This document shows, piece by piece, positions 44,191 through 52,202 of a stretch of DNA of 64,000 nucleotides (position 1 is the stretch's first letter; each line of letters begins with the position of its first letter). The notes beneath the pieces are model-generated. The model was not told the DNA's origin and made no database searches. It worked only from the letters and a program-made list of their open reading frames with translations. Source of the stretch: an uncultured Lachnospiraceae bacterium (GTDB lineage: Bacteria > Bacillota > Clostridia > Lachnospirales > Lachnospiraceae); assembly GCA_910579325.1 (NCBI GenBank), contig CAJTTU010000002.1:49622-113621 (forward strand). Direction: 5' to 3'. Made by a program: the position numbers and the translations under genes.

Positions 44191-44838
44191 CTAAAAACCA
44201 TATTTCTCCAAAAAATCCCGGGTAATTTTACTGCCGTTCGGCTGCGGCTGTACAGGCGCCATCAGCTTTTCCACATATTTCCCGATGATATCCGTCTCCA
44301 GATTCACCGGATCGCCGGGTCCTTTCTGGCAGAGGGTGGTGGCGCGGACCGTATGGGGAATGGCGGAGATGGCGAAGCTGTCCTCCGATACCCGGGCCAC
44401 GGTCAGGCTGATGCCGTCGATGGCGACGGAGCCTTTTTCCACGATATAGCGCAGGATGTCCGGGGCGGCTTTTATGGTGTACCAGATGGCATTGTCATCT
44501 TTTGCGACCTGTGAGATCCGGCCCAATCCGTCCACATGTCCGGCTACGATGTGCCCGCCGAAGCGCCCGTCTGCCGCCATGGCCCGTTCCAGGTTTACCT
44601 GGCTGCCGATCAGCAGGGCGGCCAGGCTGGAGCGGTTCAGCGTTTCGTGCATCACGTCGGCGCAGAAGCCGTGGCTGTGTACCTGGGTGGCCGTCAGGCA
44701 TACGCCGTTGACGGCCACACTGTCCCCTACCTTCAGGTCGCCCAAAATGGTTTCGGCCTGTAGATGCAGAACGGCGGAATGGGGTCCTTTTTTGATCTGT
44801 TTTATGGTGCCTACTTCTTCTATGATTCCTGTGAACGT
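44191..44838 (-). CDS. ribE: Riboflavin synthase, alpha subunit, with ACG at the start position
   Basis: A 215-residue trimeric enzyme that dismutates two lumazines to riboflavin. The family begins M-FTGIIEEVGTI; here the frame reads ACG before FTGIIEEVGTIKQIKKGP, with GAGGTG seven bases upstream, and a stop codon three codons earlier. So no ATG, GTG or TTG exists at the expected place; the first TTG in frame is about 31 codons later and would lose the first barrel strand. VNGVCLT, HIVAGHVDG and the second barrel (VAIDGISLTV, ETDIIGKYVEK) are intact. Either a rare ACG start or a base error. Second gene of the rib operon, 36 bases after ribD. Confidence 0.85.
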   Translation of the reverse strand, partial: TFTGIIEEVGTIKQIKKGPHSAVLHLQAETILGDLKVGDSVAVNGVCLTATQVHSHGFCADVMHETLNRSSLAALLIGSQVNLERAMAADGRFGGHIVAGHVDGLGRISQVAKDDNAIWYTIKAAPDILRYIVEKGSVAIDGISLTVARVSEDSFAISAIPHTVRATTLCQKGPGDPVNLETDIIGKYVEKLMAPVQPQPNGSKITRDFLEKYGF

Positions 44839-44874
44839 AACTGTTCACCTCTTTTCTTTTTGATATTTTTAAAT

Positions 44875-45981
44875 TTATTTAAGGGAATTCCTTACGCCAG
44901 TCACATCATATTCCAGCAGCAAATCCTCCCCCAGCGGGGTAACGGTACCGTTTTCCAGCGTGACAGCTTCATCGGGGGAGGGGAAGCCTTCTCCTTCTAC
45001 GGGAGATTTGGCGTCTTTGCCGCCCAATAGTTTCGGCGCGATATATGCCAGTATTTTATTTACGATGCCTGCCTTTAGCGCGGCCCAGTTCAGTGTGCCG
45101 CCGCCCTCCAGCAGGACGCTGTCAATCTGCCGTTTCCCCAGCTCCGCCATCAGCGCCTGCAAGTCCACATGCCCCTTCTGCTGAGGTAAAACAAGAACGG
45201 TGCAGCCGGCATCCTGGAAAGGCTGTGCGGCCTGCAAGTCCGTATTGCAGGTGGCAAGAATCGTGGGAACGTCCTTTGCGGTCTGCACAATCTGGGATGT
45301 CAGGGGCGTTCTTAGCCCGGAATCGCAGATAACGCGGATCGGGTTCTTCCCTCCTTCGGCCCGGCAGGTTAAAAGCGGGTCGTCTGCCAGCACGGTTCCC
45401 ACGCCGGCCATAATGGCGCTGTACCGGTGGCGCTGCAAATGTACGTGGTTTCTGGCGGCTTCCCCGGTAATCCATTTGGAAGCGCCGGTGCAGGCGGCGA
45501 TCTTTCCATCCAGGGTCATGGCGTATTTCATGGCTACAAAGGGAAGCCCGGTGCGGATGAAATGAAAGAATACCTGATTTAGTTCCATACATTCCTGTTC
45601 CAGCACATGCTCGTCCACCGTGACGCCATGCTGACGCAGCAGGCCGATGCCTTTGCCGGCTACCAGAGGGTTCGGGTCTCCGGCTCCTACAACCACCCTG
45701 CCGACGCCTGCCTCCAGCAAAGCCTGGGTGCAGGGAGGCTGCCTGCCCTGATGGCAGCAGGGCTCTAATGTTACATAAATGGTGGCTCCGGCCGGGTCTT
45801 CCCGGCAGGCGGCCAGCGCCTCCCGCTCAGCGTGAAGCTCACCGCAGCGCCGGTGCCAGCCTTCGCCGATGATTCGTCCGTTTTTTACGATTACGGCTCC
45901 CACCATTGGGTTGGGAGAGGTCCATCCCATCCCGTTGCGGGCCAGTGCAAGCGCCCGGGCCATATATTCCTGGTCATTCAA
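44875..45981 (-). CDS. ribD: Bifunctional diaminohydroxyphosphoribosylaminopyrimidine deaminase / reductase
   Basis: A 368-residue fusion of a zinc deaminase and an NADPH reductase. The deaminase site is GELHAEREAL (His, Glu) and LEPCCHQGRQPPC (two Cys). The reductase part has KYAMTLDGKIAACTGASKWIT, ILEGGGT-like LLEGGGTLNW and a substrate block. It carries out steps two and three of riboflavin synthesis from GTP. The start at 45981 has AAAAAGGAGGCG upstream. It is the first gene of the operon, under the FMN riboswitch. Confidence 0.95.
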   Translation of the reverse strand: MNDQEYMARALALARNGMGWTSPNPMVGAVIVKNGRIIGEGWHRRCGELHAEREALAACREDPAGATIYVTLEPCCHQGRQPPCTQALLEAGVGRVVVGAGDPNPLVAGKGIGLLRQHGVTVDEHVLEQECMELNQVFFHFIRTGLPFVAMKYAMTLDGKIAACTGASKWITGEAARNHVHLQRHRYSAIMAGVGTVLADDPLLTCRAEGGKNPIRVICDSGLRTPLTSQIVQTAKDVPTILATCNTDLQAAQPFQDAGCTVLVLPQQKGHVDLQALMAELGKRQIDSVLLEGGGTLNWAALKAGIVNKILAYIAPKLLGGKDAKSPVEGEGFPSPDEAVTLENGTVTPLGEDLLLEYDVTGVRNSLK

Positions 45982-46069
45982 TATGTTTCGCCTCCTTTTT
46001 GAACGTTATTCGGAAATGTTTTGAAAATATAAAATCAAGGCAAAAGCCGGCAGGCCGACATAATTTTGT

Positions 46070-46100
46070 ATAAAAAATGCCCTGAAATGTTTCAGGGCAG
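46070..46100 (-). terminator. Second terminator in the rib leader
   Basis: On the minus strand GCCCTGAAA and TTTCAGGGC form a stem followed by ATTTTTTA. It lies between the FMN riboswitch and ribD, about 90 bases before the gene. Confidence 0.7.
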
Positions 46101-46167
46101 GCATAAACCTGTGGGAGAATCCTGCATTGCAGACGCATTGCTCTGATGATCATATTGCTTCTGATAT

Positions 46168-46200
46168 ATAAAAAACTCTGAAATGAAAAACATTTCAGAG
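46168..46200 (-). terminator. First terminator behind the FMN riboswitch
   Basis: CTCTGAAATG and CATTTCAGAG pair perfectly, followed on the minus strand by TTTTTTA. It is the expected expression platform for the aptamer at 46247-46355. Confidence 0.8.
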
Positions 46201-46246
46201 CAGCCTTTATACTGGTATATACGATCCGCGCGAAACCTGCGCGTAG

Positions 46247-46355
46247 TCATCTTCTTCCATCCAGACTTTACTGTTGGCCCCGGAATCTCACCGGATCTTG
46301 CCTTGCGGCTTGCGGGCTGTACCGCCAGTCAGGAATTTCACCCTGCCCTGAAGAT
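46247..46355 (-). promoter_or_regulatory. FMN riboswitch (RFN element)
   Basis: On the minus strand the conserved blocks are readable in order: TCAGGGCAGGGTGAAATTCC, then GACTGGCGGTACAGCCCGC, then GATCCGGTGAGATTCCGG, then CCAACAGTAAAGTCTGGATG and GAAGAAG. These match the FMN aptamer junction. FMN binding should favour the terminator at 46168-46200 and lower expression of ribD-ribE-ribBA-ribH. Confidence 0.95.
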
Positions 46356-46375
46356 TTAGTTGTGTTGTATTGGTT

Positions 46376-46404
46376 ATTATAACCTGTTTTGGGTCGGTTT
46401 GCAA
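46376..46404 (-). promoter_or_regulatory. Sigma-A promoter of the rib operon
   Basis: On the minus strand TTGCAA (46404-46399), a 17-base spacer and TATAAT (46381-46376), about 20 bases before the aptamer. Confidence 0.7.
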
Positions 46405-46456
46405 GTGGTTTTTTGGAAAAATTGTATATGAAAAAAGAATATCCATAAGAATCCAT

Positions 46457-46490
46457 AAAAAATCCCCGGATTCATTTTCCGGGGATTTTT
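46457..46490 (-). terminator. Terminator of the mttB operon
   Basis: AATCCCCGGA and TCCGGGGATT form a stem with T residues on both sides; on the minus strand the run is ATTTTTTATGG. It ends the panB-dehydrogenase-mttB-mttB unit about 50 bases after the last stop. Confidence 0.8.
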
Positions 46491-46536
46491 GCCGTACATT
46501 GTAAACATCCTTATCTTTATTGATACCTGTCTAATC

Positions 46537-47952
46537 TCAGACCTTCTCGATATCTTTTTCTTCCATTCCCAGCCTGCGCATGATTTCGTCCAGCGCGCGC
46601 CGCTTTTCGGGCTCCGGCGCCGGAGGGCGGAAGCCTTCCAGAAGCTGATCCATCCGTTTTTGAATGGAAGCGTAAAGTTCGCCGTTGGGGTCGCTCTGGC
46701 ATTTGTTATGGAGGGATACCTGACTGTACCAGGGCTCGATCCGGCAGAACTCATAAGTGTGATCGGAGGTGATAAAGGTTCCGTTCTCCTCAATCACTTC
46801 ATTGATGGCGTTAAAGGCCAGCGCTTCCTCGTCCACGGAGAGCTCGCTGAAATAATAGCGCATTCTGTCAACGGTTTCGATGTCCAGCATGAATTTTTCA
46901 AAGCTGACAGAATTAAAGGAGTGGAGGGAGCCTGTGGCGTGCATCACCAGGTTAGCCTTTTCGCTGAAGGACTCAAACAGACTCATGGCGCTTTCCACGC
47001 CGGCCTGAGCCGTCAGACCTCCCGCATTGGACATACCGCCTCCGCTTCGGCAGGGGAAGCCGTATTTTTTGGCCAGCAGCGCGCCGTAACGGGATTCTTT
47101 TACGAAGCCAGGGCATGCGTTGGATACGTTCATGCTCCGCATGTCGCTGACCGTAGCGGCAAAGCCATAAATAATCGGCGTACCGGGGCGTATCATCTGG
47201 GCGTAGACGTTCGTGCCCAGAATTTCAGCGTTGGCCACGGAGATATTGCCGGCCAGGGTAATCGGACCGGTGCCTCCTGCCATGGGACCGGGAGCGATCA
47301 CCAGAGGCTGACCGTTTTTCGCGCAGACCTCAATGGTGTCCAGCGTGCTCTGGGTGATTCCCAGAGGGCTTAAGGTGGAAATCAGATTAAAGCTGCAGGG
47401 TTTATCCTCGATACTGCCGTCAAAAATGACCCGCAGCATTTCCATAATATGTTCGGCCTGCTCTCTGCCGCCGCAGACGGAAAACAACGCTTTGTCCGAA
47501 CGGCAGAGCGTAGCGTAAACCATGGCTTCGGCGGCAATGCCGGCATCGATGTCAGAGGGTTGGGCAAGGATGCCGCCGTTGATGGAAAAAGCGTCGCTTT
47601 CCTGCACGATGGCGGCCAGCTTCAGAAAATCGTCAAAGAGAGCGGGACGTACCGTGCCGTCAATTTCGCACACGCCGGGACTGCCGTAACCGGGGGTGAT
47701 ATACAGCTCTTCCGTGTTCATATGCACGTTATATCTGGCGTTGCGGGCAAATACGGTAAAGTTTTTGTTGGCCAGGCCGATGGCGTCCATCACCTGCTTT
47801 TCCGTGAAATATGCCCGGTTTCTTTCGACTTTGACGCCGCCCTGGCGAAGGGTTTCCAGAGCGTTTTCCGACTGGAAGGCCATGCCTGTCTCGCCAAGAA
47901 GCCGCAGCGTATTCTCGTGGAGGCGTTCAACAATTTCTTTGTCATGCGTCAT
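46537..47952 (-). CDS. Trimethylamine methyltransferase (MttB) family protein, second of the pair
   Basis: A 471-residue TIM-barrel methyltransferase of the MttB superfamily, which in anaerobes moves a methyl group from a quaternary or tertiary amine to a corrinoid protein. Family blocks are NTLRLLGETGMAF, ITPGYGSPGVCEIDG, SFNLISTLSPLGITQSTLDTIEVCAKNGQPLVI, PGPMAGGTGPITLAGNISVANAEIL and GGMSNAGGLTAQAGVES. The frame runs through without an amber codon, so it is a non-pyrrolysine member like those acting on betaines. It shares about the same length as the upstream paralogue. Last gene of its operon. Confidence 0.88.
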   Translation of the reverse strand: MTHDKEIVERLHENTLRLLGETGMAFQSENALETLRQGGVKVERNRAYFTEKQVMDAIGLANKNFTVFARNARYNVHMNTEELYITPGYGSPGVCEIDGTVRPALFDDFLKLAAIVQESDAFSINGGILAQPSDIDAGIAAEAMVYATLCRSDKALFSVCGGREQAEHIMEMLRVIFDGSIEDKPCSFNLISTLSPLGITQSTLDTIEVCAKNGQPLVIAPGPMAGGTGPITLAGNISVANAEILGTNVYAQMIRPGTPIIYGFAATVSDMRSMNVSNACPGFVKESRYGALLAKKYGFPCRSGGGMSNAGGLTAQAGVESAMSLFESFSEKANLVMHATGSLHSFNSVSFEKFMLDIETVDRMRYYFSELSVDEEALAFNAINEVIEENGTFITSDHTYEFCRIEPWYSQVSLHNKCQSDPNGELYASIQKRMDQLLEGFRPPAPEPEKRRALDEIMRRLGMEEKDIEKV

Positions 47953-48067
47953 ATTTATTTCTCCATGAAGGTTTCCGTATCCTGGCGGACGAAAGGGTGC
48001 CCGCGCCGCAAGGGCTCCCGTATTGACAGGGACCCCTTGCGTATGGCTTGAGGGATAACGGATTTAT

Positions 48068-49507
48068 TTACTGAATCCGTGCCAGGAATTCTTTTGCTTT
48101 CTTGTCCAGGAAGTCCAGCTTATCCTGAGGCAGTTTGGAGCCCGGATTCTCGGCCAGGATAGTGTCGATGCGCTCTACGATCCGTCCGTACAGCTCGCTT
48201 TCCTCTGTGGTGATCCGGCGGCGGGTTTCGATGGAAGGATACCATACCTCCTCTCGGAAACGATCCAGGGTATTCTCTTCGCTTAAGTAATTGCCCGCGG
48301 CGCCCACATCCCGGATCAGGTCCAGATCCACATCACCCTGAACGCCCTTTAAGTAGCTCTTAAAGCCGTTGATCTTGTCGTTTGCCCATACAACGGCGGC
48401 GGGGCAGATGTTGACGCAGTGGTCATGAAGTCCCATGTCGTGAATAATGTTTGCCTTGCTCAGCAGGGTGGAGAGAATCTGATAGGAGATTTCTCCGGCG
48501 GACTGCTGGTCAAAAGTACGTACGTCGGAAGCACCGCAGGTACCGTAGAACGGAAGCTGATAGTAGTCGGCCATCTCGGAGGAAGCGGCTACCATCATAT
48601 GGAATTCCGGACATGCGTAGCTGGCAATCGTGGACTTCATATCAATGATAGAAGGCATGGAGCCGGCGATATACGGCGTTCCTTCCCGGATCAGCTGGGT
48701 GATGACCAGACCGCACAGGATTTCCGAGAAGCACTGTGCCAGAGTGGTGGGGCGATCCATGGGAGCCGTGCCGCCCATCATGCAGTAAGGCATATAAACG
48801 GTGGGGATTCCGTTGGAAGCCACGATATATAATTTTTCCGTGCTCTCAAAAGGATGGGTCAGCGGAGGGATAGGCTCGCAGTAGTTAAAGATAAAGGGTT
48901 TTTCTACCAACTTATCATGGCCGCCGGCCAGCTCGGCTGCGATGTCAATGATTTCCTGCAGACTGTCCACGTCGTTGGTGGAGAAATTTATGGTTTTCTC
49001 CATGTATTTACAGGACTCGATAAAAGCCATCTGAGACTGAATCTGAGGAGCTACATCCTGAATTAATCCTACGGAAAGCACAAAATCAATGTTTTCACAG
49101 TTGCTGGCGATCTTGCACATGGTTTCAATGTCTTTCAGCAGCATGGGACGGGCTTTGTTGGTTTTGTAATCCACGATCTGTTCCATGTCATTGTGGGTGC
49201 CAAAATAAACCCGGTTGGATTTGTCGATCTGCATACGGGGATTGCCGTCCATGCCATACAGAGTGATCTCCTTGGGTACTACGTCCAGTGCCCACTGAAC
49301 CAGTGAGCGGGGAATATGCAGCATGCCGTTTTCGTCCGGGGTAATGCCTTTTTCCGCGAATTTGGCCAGGGTGCGCTCGCCGGATACCTTCATGCCGATA
49401 TCTTCCAGAATTGTCAGCGCGCCTTCGTTGATTTTTTTCTTCATTTCAGGGGTGAGAATATTAAACTGGATGTTGCGCTCAACATCATATACGACACGAT
49501 CCTTCAT
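48068..49507 (-). CDS. Trimethylamine methyltransferase (MttB) family protein, first of the pair
   Basis: A 479-residue MttB-superfamily methyltransferase, a paralogue of the next gene with clearly different sequence. Blocks are GALTILEDIGMKVSGERTL, YFGTHNDMEQIVDYKT, EPIPPLTHPFESTEKLYIVA, MMGGTAPMDRPTTLAQCFSE and FYGTCGASDVRTFDQQSAGE. No in-frame amber codon is used, so it is a non-pyrrolysine type. It lies 163 bases after the opine dehydrogenase gene. Two different members in tandem suggest two substrates or two methyl groups. The start at 49507 has GAAGATG preceded by AGGAGGAAAAGAG. Confidence 0.88.
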   Translation of the reverse strand: MKDRVVYDVERNIQFNILTPEMKKKINEGALTILEDIGMKVSGERTLAKFAEKGITPDENGMLHIPRSLVQWALDVVPKEITLYGMDGNPRMQIDKSNRVYFGTHNDMEQIVDYKTNKARPMLLKDIETMCKIASNCENIDFVLSVGLIQDVAPQIQSQMAFIESCKYMEKTINFSTNDVDSLQEIIDIAAELAGGHDKLVEKPFIFNYCEPIPPLTHPFESTEKLYIVASNGIPTVYMPYCMMGGTAPMDRPTTLAQCFSEILCGLVITQLIREGTPYIAGSMPSIIDMKSTIASYACPEFHMMVAASSEMADYYQLPFYGTCGASDVRTFDQQSAGEISYQILSTLLSKANIIHDMGLHDHCVNICPAAVVWANDKINGFKSYLKGVQGDVDLDLIRDVGAAGNYLSEENTLDRFREEVWYPSIETRRRITTEESELYGRIVERIDTILAENPGSKLPQDKLDFLDKKAKEFLARIQ

Positions 49508-49669
49508 CTTCCTCTTTTCCTCCTATTGCTCATTAAAAAATCCGCGATTGTCCCGGCGTCGATATGAATGCTCAGGACCTGCTGTCAGGCCCTAAGCGAA
49601 ATATATGAAAATGAGTAGTTTTTAGCCGTTTACTGTTTTTGGCCGGGAAATTGCCGATACGAGTGTTTT

Positions 49670-50884
49670 TTACAGTTCACCCGTGCGCAGGTATGTATTC
49701 AGTTTTTCTTTGCTCATATTGCCGATGCCCAGGTCATCCAGCGTATAGCCGGTGGAGCAGAGGTCGCGCTTTAAGATGGCCTCGGCCAGGATGATCATGG
49801 AGTCGATCACAGGTGTCTTTACGCCGTACTGACGGCCTAACTGGCTGTATACGTTGCAGCCGATCGGAATATCCTCGGTGATATAACGGTTTTCCATCGT
49901 GAATGGACCGGTGCCGTACTGGATCGGATCCTGCTCGTCGAAAGGAATCACGTAGTCCAGGCCCATGTATTCCTGTCCGAGAACATTTTCGCGGGAGAAG
50001 AAGTGCTCCTTCTCGTAAGGCTGGATGCTGACGCCCATAGCCTTTGCCAGTTCACATTCCTCCAGATAGAAGCTGTACTGTACCTCGGAGATGCCTTCGC
50101 AGTAAGCATGGGAATAAATGGAGAATTTCTTCTTGTCGTCGCCGAAAATACGGCCGTAATTCTGCATGGTGGACACACCCAGGATAGCGCCGGGGCAGTG
50201 AAGCACAGGGTTTACGTTGGACAGGGCGGTGTCGAGAACGGTATCCGCCGCGACAGGGCCGTCGCCCAGAGTAACCGCGTCGAAAGAAGGCAGATATTTG
50301 GACGCCTCGATAAAGTTTTCCGTGTCGGAAGCGGGCATAGCGGCGCCTCTCAGCGTGATCGCCCGATAGTATACACGTACACGGTTGGTGGGAATCTTGC
50401 CTGCCATATCGATCCGGCTGCCATAGGTGGAGCTGCTCCAGCCGCCTACGATTACTTTCTTTGTGCAGCCTGCTTCCCGCATCATTTTCCGGAGCAGCAG
50501 GGTTCCGAAGTTATCCGGGAACAGCATAACTACCTGGCCGTCCTCCAGATGAGGGATCATTTTCTCGAACATCGGTCTGTGACCGAATACGGTAGTGCCC
50601 ACAACGATGATGCCGGCGCCTTTGATGGCCTCGGCTACGTCGGTGGTAACCTTTTCCATCATGGCAAGGCCTTCTCTCTGGAAGCCGTAAAGGTTCATCT
50701 GCTCGCCGTAAAATTTGATGCCGGCCTTGTCCAGGTTTCTCAGTGAATTGGTGGCGAAGGGCATTACGTCACAGATCCGTACCTTCGCGCCGCCCAGCGC
50801 GCAGTCAGCCGCGATTGCCTTTGAAACGTTGCCGCCGCCCAGTACCGCGATGGGCAGATCTTTGAGATATTCCATGTTTGCCAT
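49670..50884 (-). CDS. NAD/NADP octopine/nopaline dehydrogenase family protein
   Basis: A 404-residue opine dehydrogenase-like protein. The N-terminal Rossmann fold has IAVLGGGNVSKAIAADCALGG with GGGN in place of GxGxxG, and the helical C-terminal domain has the family's conserved LHCPGAILGVSTMQNYG with the active-site His region (the usual NxxxHxP block reads NPVLHCP). Opine dehydrogenases reversibly join or split an amino acid and a 2-oxo acid through a secondary amine, so it could cleave a secondary amine produced upstream. It lies 27 bases after the panB-like gene. Role in this pathway is inferred. Confidence 0.85.
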   Translation of the reverse strand: MANMEYLKDLPIAVLGGGNVSKAIAADCALGGAKVRICDVMPFATNSLRNLDKAGIKFYGEQMNLYGFQREGLAMMEKVTTDVAEAIKGAGIIVVGTTVFGHRPMFEKMIPHLEDGQVVMLFPDNFGTLLLRKMMREAGCTKKVIVGGWSSSTYGSRIDMAGKIPTNRVRVYYRAITLRGAAMPASDTENFIEASKYLPSFDAVTLGDGPVAADTVLDTALSNVNPVLHCPGAILGVSTMQNYGRIFGDDKKKFSIYSHAYCEGISEVQYSFYLEECELAKAMGVSIQPYEKEHFFSRENVLGQEYMGLDYVIPFDEQDPIQYGTGPFTMENRYITEDIPIGCNVYSQLGRQYGVKTPVIDSMIILAEAILKRDLCSTGYTLDDLGIGNMSKEKLNTYLRTGEL

Positions 50885-50911
50885 TTTATGGTCCTCCTTT
50901 ATTAAAATAAT

Positions 50912-51763
50912 TTATTCATATTCTTTAAACAGTTCTTCAAAGGGCTTGATATCTCCGATGACATGGTATACATGCTCCTCTCCGGGGAATACGCCTTCCT
51001 TGATTTCTTTGACATACTGTTTGTAAGCGTCAATGATAATCGGGGCCAGATCGCAGTATTTTTTCACGAATTTGGGCGTGAAGGCCTGGAACAGTCCGAT
51101 GGTATCCGCGAATATGGTCAGCTGTCCGTCGCATTCTTTTCCGGCGCCGATGGAGAGAACGGGAATACGCAGCTTTTTGGCGATAAAAGCGGTTACCTCC
51201 GGTGGAACTGCCTCTACTAACAGGAAGCTGGCGCCGGCTTCTTCAACTGCCAGCGCATCCTCGATTACCGCGCGGGCGCTGTCCACTGTCCGTCCCTGCG
51301 CCTTGTGGCCGCCCAGCACGCCGGAAGACTGAGGTGTCAGACCGATGTGACCGCATACCAGGATACCGGCTTCTCTGATGGCACGGATCTGTTTGGTCAC
51401 GCTTTTGCCGCCTTCCAGTTTGATTGCGTCCACATTTCCTTCTTTTAAGAAACGAACGGCGTTTTCCACGGCCTTTTCCGTGCTGATCTGGTAGGAGCCG
51501 AAGGGCATGTCGCCGACGATGAATGTGTTGGGCGCGCCCCGTCGTACGGACTGGCAGTGGGAGATGCAGTCGTCCATGGTTACGGGGATAGTGCTGTCAT
51601 AGCCTAAATCCACCATGCCAAGAGAATCGCCGACCAGAATCATCTCGATTCCCGCCTGTTCGCTGAATGAAGCAAAGGGAGCGTCGTAAGCCGTAATCCA
51701 GGTGATTTTTTCTCCTGATGCTTTCATTTTCATAAGATCCTGAATTGTTTTTTTCATTGTCAT
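50912..51763 (-). CDS. panB: 3-methyl-2-oxobutanoate hydroxymethyltransferase (PanB) family protein
   Basis: A 283-residue (beta/alpha)8 enzyme that adds a hydroxymethyl group from methylene-tetrahydrofolate to 2-oxoisovalerate, giving ketopantoate. Key blocks are intact: ITAYDAPFASFSEQAGIEMILVGDSLG (Mg-binding Asp), VVGDMPFGS-type IVGDMPFGSYQ (Asp), AIKLEGG (Glu) and LLVEAVPPE (catalytic Glu). The ATG at 51763 and an in-frame ATG at 51757 share one purine-rich site. No panC or panD lies nearby, and it heads an operon with opine dehydrogenase and MttB genes, so it may serve this pathway rather than pantothenate synthesis. Confidence 0.88.
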   Translation of the reverse strand: MTMKKTIQDLMKMKASGEKITWITAYDAPFASFSEQAGIEMILVGDSLGMVDLGYDSTIPVTMDDCISHCQSVRRGAPNTFIVGDMPFGSYQISTEKAVENAVRFLKEGNVDAIKLEGGKSVTKQIRAIREAGILVCGHIGLTPQSSGVLGGHKAQGRTVDSARAVIEDALAVEEAGASFLLVEAVPPEVTAFIAKKLRIPVLSIGAGKECDGQLTIFADTIGLFQAFTPKFVKKYCDLAPIIIDAYKQYVKEIKEGVFPGEEHVYHVIGDIKPFEELFKEYE

Positions 51764-51801
51764 CCACCTTCCTTAGTAAATCTGAGTCGGACAAGCGATT
51801 G

Positions 51802-51818
51802 GTTCTGTAATATAGAAC
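51802..51818. promoter_or_regulatory. Palindromic operator 1 (IclR-type candidate)
   Basis: GTTCTGTAATATAGAAC. Its exact reverse complement occurs at 52096-52112, and a 14-of-17 match at 51832-51848. It lies 39 bases before the panB start, in the divergent promoter region. Confidence 0.6.
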
Positions 51819-51831
51819 TAATTCGTAAATA

Positions 51832-51848
51832 ATTTTGTAATACAGAAC
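51832..51848. promoter_or_regulatory. Palindromic operator 2 (IclR-type candidate)
   Basis: ATTTTGTAATACAGAAC, matching 14 of 17 bases of operator 1, 30 bases away, that is about three helical turns, on the same face of the helix. Confidence 0.5.
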
Positions 51849-52095
51849 AAATGGCTTTATGATTGCATTATACAGCAGGTGGTGAAAAAGTCAATAAAAA
51901 AGTTGAAAAAGAGAGAGATTTGTAGAAAAGTGACAATAATATAACGAAGAAAAGCTGCGAAATTGCCTACATTCTGCCAATTTACAAAACAAATATGATC
52001 GGTTATACTGTTTAATATACAAAATATCGAATGAGACACAGGCGGATCCGGGATATTCGATATCGTTCCAAAAAAATAATAAAAATTAGAACTTA

Positions 52096-52112
52096 GTTCT
52101 ATATTACAGAAC
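52096..52112. promoter_or_regulatory. Palindromic operator 3 (IclR-type candidate), before the liv operon
   Basis: GTTCTATATTACAGAAC, the exact reverse complement of operator 1. It overlaps the -35 region of the liv promoter. Confidence 0.6.
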
Positions 52113-52127
52113 AAAGTTCCGGATTTC

Positions 52128-52136
52128 TGATATAAT
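52128..52136 (+). promoter_or_regulatory. Extended -10 promoter of the liv-type operon
   Basis: TGATATAAT (52128-52136), an extended -10 with no good -35; operator 3 occupies the -35 region. The rest of the 440-base region (51849-52095) is AT-rich and holds nothing else that I see. Confidence 0.55.
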
Positions 52137-52202
52137 CTTCGGGAGAATGAAATTTCGAACCGTGGTTGTACGGAAAGGTTAAAAGGTTGAAGGAGATGGC
52201 GT

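Noticed and set aside
44495..44848. A 117-codon minus-strand frame with a GTG start right at the ribosome-binding site upstream of riboflavin synthase
   Set aside because: It is in another frame than riboflavin synthase and its product is Arg-rich without homology; the conserved protein is read from the ACG position.
46537..49507. Pyrrolysine-containing trimethylamine methyltransferases
   Set aside because: Both frames run to their end without an in-frame amber codon, so neither is a pyrrolysine type; no pyl genes are present in the window.
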